A DNA stretch of 64,000 nucleotides from Symbiodinium natans (taxonomy: Eukaryota; Sar; Dinophyceae; Suessiales; Symbiodiniaceae). The notes under the pieces are model-generated. The model did not search any database, was not told the origin of the DNA, and worked only from the letters and a program-made list of their open reading frames with translations. Below, piece after piece: positions 19,391-29,483 of this stretch. Position 1 is the first letter of the stretch. Each line of letters begins with the position of its first letter. The stretch is from contig CAJNDS010002113.1 in the NCBI GenBank assembly GCA_905221605.1, positions 219,001-283,000 of the forward strand, given 5' to 3'. The translations under genes and the position numbers were made by a program.

Positions 19391-19798
19391 TGGTGATTGT
19401 GGAAGGCTCCCGCAAAGCCCAAGTTGCCGAACCCTCCCTCCCCCCCCCCCCCCCCCCCACATCCTGAAAGCCCCCCCAGAAGCCCCACTAACACCTAACG
19501 CGCTTAGGGCCGCCGCAGGGGTTTCGGGTTTAGAGGTATTGTAGAGGATGTTGAGGGTTTAGGGTTTGGAAGTGGGATTTACGAGGCTGAAGAGGTTCAG
19601 GGCGTTCGCGGGATCTACCTTGAACCCTAAACCCTAGACTAAACCCTAGACTAATTAAACCCTAAACCCTAAACCCTAAACCCTAAACCCTAAACCCCAA
19701 ACCCTAAACCCTCAACCCTTTCATACGGCACGACCCCTCGCTTGCCGTACTGTCGGGAGACCCACGGCAACTTGCAGCAACCCGAAACCCTAAACCCC

Positions 19799-19950
19799 GA
19801 ACCCCGAACCCTAAACCCTAAACCCCAACCCTAAACCCTAAACCCTAAACCCTAAACCCTAAACCCTAAACCCTAAACCCTAAACCCTAAACCCTAAACC
19901 CTAAACCCTAAACCCTAAACCCTCAACCCTCAACCCTCAACCCTCAACCT
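19799..19950 (-). repeat. CCCTAAA array with CCCTCAA end
   Basis: About 20 units; the last four are homogenised to CCCTCAA. Confidence 0.95.
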
Positions 19951-19963
19951 AAACCCCCGAATC

Positions 19964-20043
19964 ATGGACCGCTGTCCTGTGTTGAAGCAAATTGAGGTGC
20001 TTACATTAACAGCTACTGCAGACAGCGGCCGCGCGCCGAGTTG
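19964..20043 (+). CDS. Candidate exon beginning with ATG
   Basis: Reads MDRCPVLKQIEVLTLTATAD then SGRAPS, ending TG|GTTTTG before a TTTAGGG block. It could be a first exon (ATG in the context AATCATGG) or an internal exon. No family recognised. Confidence 0.35.
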
Positions 20044-20460
20044 GTTTTGGGTTTAGGGCTTCAGGGTTTAGGGTTTAGGGTTCAGGGTTTGGGGTTTTCA
20101 GGCCATTTGGGGATGCAAGGCTTTGGGGCTTGACGGGGGTGTGTGGGCTTGCCGACTTCGAGAACACTCGCGCCAGTCGCACGCGATCGTAACCCTAAAC
20201 CCTAAACCCCAAACCCCAAACCCCAAACCCTAAACCCTAAACCCTAAACCCTAAACCCTGAACCCTGAACCCTGAACCCTCGGAACCCTAAACTCCACAC
20301 CCTAATCACCTGAGCCTCCAGGCTTGATGGTGTGGTCACCTGCCACTGGACCGAAGAAAAGGGCCGGGTTCTGAGGCCAGACCCTTGTTCTTTTTGGCTG
20401 CGTTTTGGGGCGGCTAGGGGTTTAGGAAGGGCAGCTGTAACCGTGTCAGGTTTGTTAATT

Positions 20461-20625
20461 GTAAAGTTCCATGTCGTGGTAGCAAAAGAAACGTGGCGTG
20501 GTTACAAAGTACACCCCCTTGACGTGGTTACAACCTACGAGAGGGAGGGTAGGTTGTAACCACGTCAAGCGGGCGTACTTTGTAACCACGCCGTGTTTGT
20601 TTTACCATGGCATGGAACTTTACTT
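20461..20625. repeat. Long near-perfect palindrome (hairpin element)
   Basis: Left arm 20461-20538 and right arm 20551-20625 are near-perfect inverted repeats of about 75 nt, separated by about 12 nt. Each arm contains the sub-repeat GTGGTTACAA twice. It is probably a foldback/MITE element seen once in this window, or a small-RNA hairpin. Confidence 0.85.
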
Positions 20626-20653
20626 TCCATTAGCATGAAGGGTTTAGGGTTCA

Positions 20654-20740
20654 TGGTTGCCCCTTATACTAACAGTCCTCACTAGGGATGATAATAGGGG
20701 TACCATAATCCCCATTAAGGACTGTTAGTTTAAGGGGGCA
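20654..20740. mobile_element. MITE family A, copy 6
   Basis: Shortened ends (TTGCCCCTTATACTAACAGT and its complement ...TTAGTTTAAGGGGGCA), about 86 bp. Confidence 0.8.
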
Positions 20741-21489
20741 GGGTTTTAGGGTTGAGGTGTATACAGGAGTCTAGGAGGCTGATGTTTATAAGGGAGCAAC
20801 ATTTCAGTAGATTGAAGTGGTGCGTGGTCAGACAATCAAACTCACCACCTTTGGGGGGTCCGTTCCCTTGGCAGTTTTGTGACCATCTGACTGTCTGACC
20901 GTAGTGTGTTTTCGGGGAATGTGTGAATACACAGACCGCTGAGCAAACGATAGAAGCTGCAGCCGATAGATTGAGTGCAGATGCTGCATGTGCAGGAGCC
21001 TTTGGCTAAGGGAGGGTGTGTTGTAGTGGTTCTAGTTAAATTCTTCGCCCGAACCCCCAAAGCCAGAGCTAGAATGTATAAAAACAAAAAAGGGCAAATA
21101 AATCAATGCAAAAGATTAGGGTTTCAGGGGTCCAGAATGGAAGGGGGTGGGTGGGGGGGGGGGAAGGCGGGGCGCAAGCCACTCCATCCCAGGATCCCCG
21201 AATTCCTCGAGGGTGGTGGTAGGGGTAGGGAGGGGGCTTTCTGTCAACGAATTTCGAATGACGGTATCTTCCGAACTGATGGGGTATGGGGCATTATGGG
21301 GCTCTCTGGGCTTTTGTTTGTTTGCCCTTAGACCTTCTGAATTCCAGATGCACCCGGAAGGCCCAAACCCAGAAAGCCCCATACCCTTGAAGGACGAGAT
21401 ATGCGATTCCTACTAACAAGAATTTGTATAGTGCAAGGTTGATTCCCTAAGCCCAAAGCCCTTTTGGAACCTTGGGGCTCTCTGTGCAG

Positions 21490-21562
21490 GAGCTCGAGGG
21501 CATTCCGGCCCGGCGTGCGGGCCTCAGCCCTCGCGTTCTCGCGCGAAACCGCAGGGAGGCTG
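21490..21562 (+). CDS. Candidate exon (ELEGIPARRAGLSPRVLARN)
   Basis: Acceptor CTGTGCAG (ends 21489). The frame reads ELEGIPARRAGLSPRVLARN then RREA, ending G|GTTTAGGG so that the intron begins with the telomere-like array. High GC3. Function unknown; possibly a 5' exon of the SET gene. Confidence 0.5.
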
Positions 21563-21652
21563 GTTTAGGGTTTAGGGTTTAGGGTTTAGGGTTTAGGGTT
21601 TAGGGTTTAGGGTTTAGGGTTTAGGGTTTAGGGTTTAGGGTTTAGGGTTTGG
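21562..21652 (+). repeat. TTTAGGG array at an intron 5' end
   Basis: Twelve perfect units beginning at the donor of the 21490 exon. Confidence 0.95.
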
Positions 21653-21879
21653 TCGATGGTTTAGGTTTGGGTGTTGAAGGGGGTGTTACACCTGAGCCTG
21701 AGCCTCAAGCCCCAACACTGTGATGTCTTCCTTGACATAGATGTTGCCTGAACATGCAGGTAGCTCAGGCAAAGGCAAAGGCAAAGGGAGGCAGCCGTCC
21801 ACCCACCGGCAATTTCTGCTGACGCTCCTGAACCCGAAGCCCTAAATCCCAAAAGTGCCGGCTACATCTCCTCGCTTCT

Positions 21880-22500
21880 CACCTGCCCAGGAAGTCATTT
21901 TCCGCGAGCCTCCGCTCCACCTCATTGCCGAGCAGAAAGAAAGTGAGCTGTACAAGAGGCCTGTGGTGGAAGCCCGACAAGAGCCAAAAATGGTCCTTTA
22001 GATCAACCCCACTGTAGTTCTGTTTTTCTTGGACTTGCAAAGCCTGGTTTTGCGTAGATCGCATAGTTGAGGTGAGTCTGGCAACCACACGTTGCTGGAC
22101 TCTGACCGCCCCCGAGGGCCTGTACGCACTGTTTTTTATGCACGGTTATGTGGTACAGGCATGTAGAAACCTGTACAAGCCTTGCACCCTAAACCCTAGA
22201 AACAAGGATGCCGACCTGGTCGCCCACAGTCTGTGAGAGAGGAATTGGAATTCAACAGTCAACTTCCCATGGACTCGCAAATGCCGAGGGAGGGTTTAGG
22301 AGTTACAGTTCCAGGGAGGCTTTGCGCAATGTGGAAGCGTTGAGGATGCTTTGCGGGAAGTTCATCATGTGCCGTGTGCTTGGCAGGGTCTGCGAGCTGG
22401 CGAAAGACAGGCCTGAAGAGCCAATGTCCATTAAACCCAAACCCTTTAAGCAGCCCAAACCCGACACCCCCCGACATCCTCCGACACCCTGAACCTAAGC
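21880..22500. other. Unassigned segment
   Basis: Few heptamers; short overlapping open frames on both strands (- 21879-22088, + 22208-22492, - 22259-22531) without recognisable domains. Confidence 0.35.
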
Positions 22501-23084
22501 CCCAAAGCCGAAAACGACCCTCGAACCCCAAGTACTAAGTTTTTGGGGTGGGGATGTTCGAACTAGGTGACACTTGCTTCTCGAGCCACCTGACACAACC
22601 CACGGTTCATAAGGCATTCGAAGGAATCGTCTAGCAGGCGGTCCATGTAGAAAACAAGACTGACATGCTAGTGGGAAGGTGGCATCTGCCTTCGCGCAGC
22701 TGGATTTCTGCTGGGATCACCCTCTTGACAGATGGGCTCGATCGACATGATCCCTAAACCCTAAGCAGCCCTAGAACCCTAAACTCCTAGAACCCTAAAA
22801 CCCTAAAACCCTCATACCCTAACACCTAAACCCTCACCACTGAAAACCAGAGCGAACAGCAACTCTAGGGTTTGCCGAAACTACCCGGAGCTACCTAGCA
22901 GCCGACCCCGAAACCCGAAACCCGAAATCCGTGCCACCCGCAGGCCTTCAGACTTTCTCTTCGAGCCTATGTGGTTCTCCCCCGGGGAGCTAGAGGAGCT
23001 ATAGGGGTAGTTTCGGGTTGCGGGCTATGGTGTCGGTTCATCGGTTCTAGGGCTGACTGCTTTGGGAGGGGCTTTTGAGGGCAG

Positions 23085-23200
23085 TTCCGGAGGTATACGA
23101 GCAAAGGAAGCAGCTCTGGTGCGGCAAGCAGCGATCTTCAGTGTTCGGACGGGAGGACGAGTCTTCCGAAGGTCCTCACGGAGCATTTTTAGAAGCCCTA
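23085..23200 (+). CDS. Candidate exon, frame uncertain
   Basis: Acceptor GAGGGCAG (ends 23084). All three + frames are open for about 110 nt; the most protein-like read VPEVYEQRKQLWCGKQRSS and KEAALVRQAAIFSVRTGG. It precedes a CCCTAAA array. Likely an exon, but frame and donor are not determinable by eye. Confidence 0.35.
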
Positions 23201-23204
23201 CAAC

Positions 23205-23338
23205 CTCAACCCTAAACCCTAAACCCTAAACCCTAAGCCCTAAGCCCTAAGCCCTAAACCCTAAACCCTAAACCCTAAACCCTAAACCCTAAACCCTAAC
23301 CCTAAACCCTAAACCCTAAACCCTAAACCCTAAACCCT
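23205..23338 (-). repeat. CCCTAAA array with CCCTAAG sub-block
   Basis: About 19 units, including three consecutive CCCTAAG. Confidence 0.95.
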
Positions 23339-23339
23339 G

Positions 23340-23452
23340 GCTGAGCTCAGAGCTCCGAGTCGCGCGAGGTACTGGGCGGCGATGTGCTCGCTGACGCCGA
23401 GGCAACTGCCGGCCACGTCGCAGCTCACGCCCGTGGAGGAGGAAGAAAGGGT
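23340..23452. CDS. Probable exon, strand ambiguous
   Basis: A GC-rich 110-nt island between CCCTAAA (left) and TTTAGGG (right). On + one frame reads PSRARYWAAMCSLTPRQLP then ATSQLTPVEEEE. On - another reads CDVAGSCLGVSEHIAAQYLA then RLGALSS. Both have high GC3 and both lie between plausible splice signals. The flanking repeat pattern is its own reverse complement and cannot decide the strand. Confidence 0.4.
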
Positions 23453-24449
23453 TTAGGGTCTAGGGTTCAGGGTTTAGGGTTTAGGGTTTAGGGTTCAGGG
23501 TTTAGGGTTTAGGGTTTAGGAATTAGGGTTTAGGGTGCTGTGAAATGGCGCATAAGCTGTGAAGTTGGGATGCAGACTCCATTCGACAGCTTCGTGAAAT
23601 GCGAAGAGCAGCCATGGCCCGATAGTGGAGGGCCATCTAACATCTTTATCCCACCCCACGCCGTATCAGGCAAAACCTATTCGTTCTAGGGTTTAGCCTA
23701 AACTCAATTCAACTGCCAACTTCCAATAACTTCTTCCATTCCAGGGGTTCCAGGGGATTCCAGACTCCAGGAGGGGTCGTCCCAGCCAGGGGGGTCCCAA
23801 GGGGGGTGTCAGAGGTTTCGAGCCTGCGCCCCGCCTAGCCGGTGGGGCGCTTGGGGTACCCCCTCAAAACGGGCAGCCAGCACTGGTTTCGAGCAGACCG
23901 TGCGACCGACCTCGATTACCTGCACCATAGAGGCTGAAGGGCTTCGGCGCTACCCCCCCCCAACGCAGGGGGGCGGCCTAGTCGAGGCCTCCAAGAAGCC
24001 CTGATGCCTCCAAAGTCCTCAAACCGCAGTCCAAACCACATAATCTCGAACCCCTCACCCTTCAAACCCTCACAGTCCCGCGGGGATACTTCTGGTGGTT
24101 AGGTGCTCTGTTGCCCCGGACTTGTCGCTTCATGGATCACAGGGGTCCAAGAACCCATGAGAAACCCTAAGCCCTGGGGCGAGTCTAGGTCTGAGAGTAG
24201 GACCCAAATGACCGAAATCAAGAGTCCTTCAACTTTTGACCAAGCAGGAGCTGAACAGGCCCAGAAAAGTGGACCGAAGCTTTTGGCTGGGATGCTTGGC
24301 CGCCAGGACACTCACAAGAAGCTGCTCCTCCTGTGCGCGCCCGTGGGTTGCCGGTAACAAGGCACCTGGTTTGTGCTAAGTGGGGTGAGGTTTCGGATTT
24401 AGGGTTTAGGATTTTAGGGTTTAGGGAGTGTTAAAAACAAGAGAAGGAG

Positions 24450-24556
24450 ATGAAGAAGAAGAAGAAGAAGAGGAAGAAGAAGAGGAAGAAAAAGGAGAAG
24501 AAGAAGAATAATAAGAGGAATAATGAAGAAGATGACGAAGAAGGAGAGGAAGAATC
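24450..24556 (+). repeat. Purine (GAA/AAG) tract
   Basis: Imperfect GAA/AGG run of about 100 nt; a lysine-rich open frame through it is a composition artefact. Confidence 0.9.
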
Positions 24557-24929
24557 AGCTCACGACGGATGTAGCCCTACCCTGCATGGGGATACACCAT
24601 ATGATCTTCCACGAGCGGTGTGTGGGCATCTTGAGGGGGCAGCCTAGATGCATACATAGTCTTCTTTTGGGCTGGCGGCTGCATTGTGCACAGCCCTCAA
24701 CTTAACCCCCTCAACCCTAAACCCTAAACCCTAAACCCTAAACCCTAAAACAACAAAAAACAAACCCCAAAGGGACCCCAGAGGAGACCGAAGAGACACA
24801 ATCCGGCAAAGCTTCCCTGACCCCGAGAACGAAACAGCGAAACGAATCGCGGACCTAACGGACCTCTCCTTGCCGAAAGAGACAACCCCCCCCCCTCCCC
24901 CCCCAAAAAAAAGGGAAAGAAAAGGCAGC

Positions 24930-25745
24930 TTTATTTCTCGCCCGACAGTGTCGTGAGCTCAGCTGCCGTAACCAATCGTTTACGCGTGAACTCGCGGCCA
25001 TCTCAAAAATGCCAGTTGCATACAAGAAAACTACAGGGGCTTGTCCCCGGTACCACCCTGCACAGATCAGCGGCAGCGCTTAAGAGACGCCTAAGGGCCA
25101 CGGGTTGCCGCAGGCCAATTAAGGCCAATGGTCCCTTAGCATAATGCGTCGGCCAACCGCCCCAAGGGATTGGGCCGAAAACAGCCACATGAACGTCCCT
25201 CCCGCTCCCACCCGAATACAAGACGAACCGGTCTCGTCAGCATCCGTCCGTGTACAACACAGGAGACTCTTTTTCTAGGAGGGTTGGGTTTGGCCTACTC
25301 ACACATCCAGACCACCAGACCATCACCTCGCATAGACAAGAAGGAAACGCGCAGACTCGTCATGACATGCACACTGCATCGTCCAGCAAACACTATGACA
25401 AGACAGCTGGTGAAAGTGCAATGCAATCGAGAGTAGTTGCCCCTGCACCGGCCGCGTGGAACCTGAGACGTGCTTTGGTGCCAGACACAACGCGGGACCT
25501 TCGTGCGCGATGTCTCCTGGGCTGATGTGGAAGAGCAACTGCCATGAGAGTTGCAGCCACAAAGGCCGCATGGGCCTCTGCAGCGCACGGCCGTGCTGGC
25601 AATGTCTGCTGTGCACAAGTTGCTGGTAAGGTCTGCATTGTCTCTAGGCCAACGCAGGACGAAGACCAAACGCGCGTGGATCGGCCCAAGGATTGCCGAG
25701 GCTTGCGTTGGGTAAGGTCGGTTTCGCGAATGGGCTTGCGGAGGC
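24930..25745. other. Unassigned GC-rich segment without heptamers
   Basis: About 800 nt with long overlapping open frames on both strands (+ 25170-25436, + 25250-25525, - 25295-25669, - 25393-25689), none with a recognisable domain. Not excluded: a decayed mobile element. Confidence 0.35.
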
Positions 25746-25921
25746 CTCAGCCCTAAACCCTAGACCCTGAACCCTAAGATCTAAAATCCAAACCCTAAAC
25801 CCTAAACCCTAAAATCTAAACCCTAAACCCTAAACCCTAAACCCTATGCTGCACTTGCTCCACGAGGCTTCCCTAAAGGGATTCTTTGGAAGGGTTCCTC
25901 AAGTCCGCAAGAGTCCCCCAG

Positions 25922-25994
25922 GCAAACGCCCGACCCTGAGAGGTACAGCCGGGAGACCTCCGAGGCCAGCGAGGCCGCATTTTGCCAGGATCCT
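25922..25994 (+). CDS. Candidate exon (QTPDPERYSRETSEASEAAF)
   Basis: Acceptor TCCCCCAG (ends 25921). One base, then QTPDPERYSRETSEASEAAF and CQDP, donor CCT|GTGTGG. Downstream is a CCCTAAA block. Possibly a 5' exon of the SET gene; not assignable to a domain. Confidence 0.45.
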
Positions 25995-26284
25995 GTGTGG
26001 TAACCCTTAACCCTAAACCCTAAACCCTAAACCCTAACCCTAAACCCTAAACCCCAAACCCTAAACCCTAAACCCTAATCTCTAAACCCTAAACCCCAAA
26101 CCCTAAGCCTGAATCCCTACACCCCAAGCCCTAAACCCTAAACCCCAAGCCCTAAACCAAAAATCCAAAAATAGACTCTGAGGATGCTGTGGGTGGCTGG
26201 GGGTGTTCGTTTTTTTTTGTTTACGCGTCGCGGGTGTTTGGGGTCCTGGTCTCGGGTGAGGTGGGGCTTCGACTTTCTAATTCT

Positions 26285-26570
26285 CTTCCTTATTGTTAGT
26301 GCTGTGTTTGTTGAAAATTTTGCTTTTAATGCCATTGTCACGGTTGTCGTCATGGTCCTTGTTATTGTTATTCTTGTGATTGCTCTTGCTGTTGCTGTTG
26401 CTGTTGCTGGTATTGCTATTGCTTTTGCCATTGCTGCTGTTGCTATTCCTTGCTATAGCTATTGCCATTGTTGATCATTGTTGTTGCTATTTTTGTTATT
26501 GTAGATGTTATCATTATTGTTTTGGTCGTTATTGTTGTTATTGTTGTGATGGTTGCTATTGTAGTTATTG
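26285..26570 (+). repeat. Imperfect (TTG/CTT/ATT)n tract
   Basis: Degenerate pyrimidine-rich triplet repeat, including TTGCTGTTGCTGTTGCTG. It gives rise to spurious poly-L, poly-V and poly-S/N frames. Confidence 0.85.
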
Positions 26571-26908
26571 GCCCGACGGGGTGTAAACGTGCAAAACACA
26601 GGCGCCGATTACATCGGCATTTGCAGTGGTTCGTGTAGTTGACATGTCGAAAACGCCACGGCCGTCGTTGTTCGTGGCGCGGGCGATTTCCACGTTCTCT
26701 AGCACGTCGAAATTATCGTTATGTACAGTGACTTAGAACCCCCCCCCCCCCCTTGAGGGATCATAAGGCGAAGAGCTGTGGATCTGAGAGGTTGACGGTC
26801 TTGCTAAGTGTGCATCCAACCCGACTCAGCCGGAGTCGCGGATGAGCCTTGGAGCCGGAGTGGCCGCATGGTATAAAGGCCGGCGCACCCTGGTCGATCC
26901 CCCACACT

Positions 26909-27105
26909 ACACATGCTGTTGTTACGGTTGTTACTGTTGTTGCGGTTGTTACTGTTGTTACGGTTGTTACGTTACTGTTGTTACTGTTGTTGAGGTTTTT
27001 ATTGTTAAGACCGCTATTCTTGCTATCGCCGGCGTCGTTCGCGTTAGTGTTCGTGGTGTTGCTGTGGTTGTTTCTGTGGCTGTCGTTGTCGTCGTTGTTG
27101 CTGCC
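26909..27105 (+). repeat. Imperfect (GTTACT)n / (GTTGTC)n tract
   Basis: Degenerate GTT-based hexamer repeat; no gene. Confidence 0.85.
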
Positions 27106-27540
27106 TCGTCCTCGAAGCCCCGAACCCGAATTCCTAAGCCCTGTACCCTAAGTCCAACACTCCACACCCTAAGCCCTGGGCTCAACAGGCGGCGAGGCTC
27201 CTGGTAGAGAGCTTCCCCTCAGAGCTCAGGCCCAACTCTGGGTGTTGAAGTTTGAGAGGATTCTGGCTTTCGGGCCTCGGGTCTGTGACTGAGGTTTAGG
27301 GGTTTAGGGTTTCGGGGTTGAGGGCTTTAGGGTTTGGATGGGGCTGGGGGTTTCAGAGGTTTCACAAAGGGTGTCAGGGGCCTGCCCTAGATTCGGGGCC
27401 TCAGGCCAGCACAAGGTGAGAGGACACAGTTGGTTGGAATGGTCTTTAGTTCGGGTTGTAGTTTCGCTTTTTGGTTTTGGCTCTGTATTATGGTAGGAAT
27501 CCCATAGGCAGATGCCAGGGAACCAGCCCCCACCCCTGAT

Positions 27541-27606
27541 ACCCTGAAACCCTGAAACCCTGAAACCCTGAAACCCTGAAACCCTGAAACCCTGAAACCC
27601 TGAAAC
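27541..27606 (-). repeat. ACCCTGAA octamer array
   Basis: Eight perfect 8-bp units (ACCCTGAA), a period change from the usual seven, then CCCTAAA units to 27655. Confidence 0.95.
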
Positions 27607-27662
27607 CCTAAACCCTAAACCCCAAACCCTAAACCCTAAACCCTAAAGCCCTAAGCCTGCAG

Positions 27663-27748
27663 CCCTTTCTCGCAAGAGGTGCGAGCCATTGGACCTGGAG
27701 CGCCTTTTGCATGCCGACGCCTCAGATTCAGCATGAAGCTGGATGCGG
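27663..27748 (+). CDS. Candidate exon (PFSQEVRAIGPGAPFACRRL)
   Basis: Acceptor GCCTGCAG (ends 27662). The frame reads PFSQEVRAIGPGAPFACRRL then RFSMKLDA, ending G|GTTTGGGG. CCCTAAA lies before and TTTAGGG after. Upstream of the SET core, so a possible exon of gene B; a second + frame is also open. Confidence 0.45.
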
Positions 27749-28141
27749 GTTTGGGGTATAGGGTTTAGGGTTTAGGGTTTCGGGGCTAGGGTTTAATTTT
27801 AGGGTTTAATTTTAGGGTTAAAAGGGGTTTCAGGGTTCAGGGTTCAAGCTCGCTACTCTGGTAGCGAATATCTACCCATCCACCCTTTGTGGATCTCATA
27901 ACATTTTGAAACGAGTCCCGTCTTCAAAGAACCCTAAACCTTACATCTTACCTACAAAACCCTCCAGGAATCCTCAGGCGATGGAAAATCCTGAAGCCTT
28001 GAACCCTAAACTCTAGGCCCCAGAAACCCTAATCCCTTGAACCCTGGCGAGGGGGGCGCGGTGGGGGTGGGCGGGCGGAAGGGGGGGGGGGAGAAACTTG
28101 CCGGCCATGAAGCTTATGTCCCTACGAAAGGGAGGTTTCGG

Positions 28142-28228
28142 GTTTAGGGTTTAGGGTTTAGGGTTTATATAATTAGGGTTGAGGGTTTAGGGTTTAGGGT
28201 TTAGGGTTAAGGGTTTAGGGTTTAGGGT
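28142..28228 (+). repeat. TTTAGGG patches
   Basis: Two runs of four to six units separated by ATATAATTAGGG. Confidence 0.9.
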
Positions 28229-28476
28229 TTACGGGTCACCGTGCGTGGCCTCGCATCGGAACCTCAAACCCTAAACTCGAAGCAGAAAAAGCCAAGACGA
28301 GGTCTGGATCCTAAATTGCTTTGAGCACACAGATGAGCCGCGGGGGCCTTGGCTCGGGAGCTAGATTGGGTTCCGTTGTGCGGGTGGGTGGGGGTGTACG
28401 ATCTACACCCTAAACCCTCAACCCGCAACCCTCGAAACGGTTCCCGAACCAACTTGTAGCTGTGGACCCAATATAG

Positions 28477-28572
28477 GCGCCTGAATAATTAGAATAGGGT
28501 TTTGGGGGTTAATATAGCATAATTTTTAAGGGACTTCTTCGGGAATAGTATTAGTAATTCTTCCGACCCCTA
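28477..28572 (-). mobile_element. MITE family D, copy 1 (reverse orientation)
   Basis: Reverse complement begins GGGGTCGGAAGAATTACTAA and ends CCCTATTCTAATTATTCAGG, matching 59529-59659 and 63166-63328. Confidence 0.8.
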
Positions 28573-28889
28573 TGTTAGATGAACCTCACTCGACCGGGAT
28601 GCCACACAATAGGAAGGGCGAGCTCGGGCTTCGGGTTTAGGGTTCAGGGGGGTTGGCTGTGGTCCCTTGCGGGAGCCCTCTTGCAAACCTCAAACCCTAA
28701 ACCCTAAACCCTGACCCCACAGCCCGATGCCCAGAACTCCTGAATCCCGAAACCTCCACACAGGAACCCCTTTGGGTTTGGGGGGTGTGAGGGTTTCTGG
28801 AGGCCTGCTTAGACGGGGGTTGCACTTATGAGCCTAAATCATCGGGGATCCCAGACGCATGTCTTGCGGCTTTTGTGGCCTCACCCAGG

Positions 28890-29400
28890 CCTACACCCGA
28901 ACGCCCTGCAGCCCTACAGCCCCAAGCCCTTCTTTAAACCTGAACTCCCAAAGCCAACAATCGAACGCATCTGAACACAAAAGCTCTTGAAGGCACCTCC
29001 AGCAGGCCTCGACTAGCGATCCAAAGCATCTTCGGCCTAGCTTGGGGTGGGTGGGGCGAGGTTGGGCTACGCCACCTACTTCATGTCCTCCTTCATGCCG
29101 CGCGCCCAGATGCGTATTGGCGCAGGTGTCTTGAGCTTTCGGCCGGGGGGGATGGGCAGAACTGCGGAGTGGGCAGAGTTCAGGCCTGCTGTGAGCTGTA
29201 CATGCCCGATGCCCCTGCTTGAAGGAAGACTCCTTAATGAAGAACCGGGCGTTGCGGAGTTTATGTAAGCTCTCGACGCCGTTCTTAGTGCTACCTCCTC
29301 CTCCACAGGCTCCATCGATGCTCGTGTGAGCTTTATGATTCCTAGTCACAAAGTGTCGGGCCTCCCCATGTGAGTACGTTCAACAAGTGTCTGTGTCTGA
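28890..29400. other. Region 5' of the SET core; exons expected but unresolved
   Basis: The N-terminal half of the SET domain should be encoded upstream of 29416. Here a + frame has MSCGFCGLTQ (28861-28890) and another is open at 29047-29268, while a - frame is open for 28891-29349. None matches a SET N-terminus convincingly. Confidence 0.3.
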
Positions 29401-29415
29401 GTCCGCGCATGACAG

Positions 29416-29483
29416 GTCCCACTCTTGCCGACCAAACGCCCTGTGGCACTACGATGGGGACCTCGTGCTCGGGGATGTTCAGG
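29416..29483 (+). CDS. Gene B exon: SET motif SHSCRPN
   Basis: Acceptor GCATGACAG (ends 29415). Frame [18 protein letters not shown] then GDVQ, ending G|GCTGCT, a GC donor in phase 1. H-S-C-x-P-N is the hallmark SET pseudoknot motif that contacts the cofactor. Confidence 0.8.

Noticed and set aside
26138-26586. Poly-L/V hydrophobic frame resembling a membrane protein
   Set aside because: Degenerate TTG/ATT triplet repeat with no start, domain or splice context.
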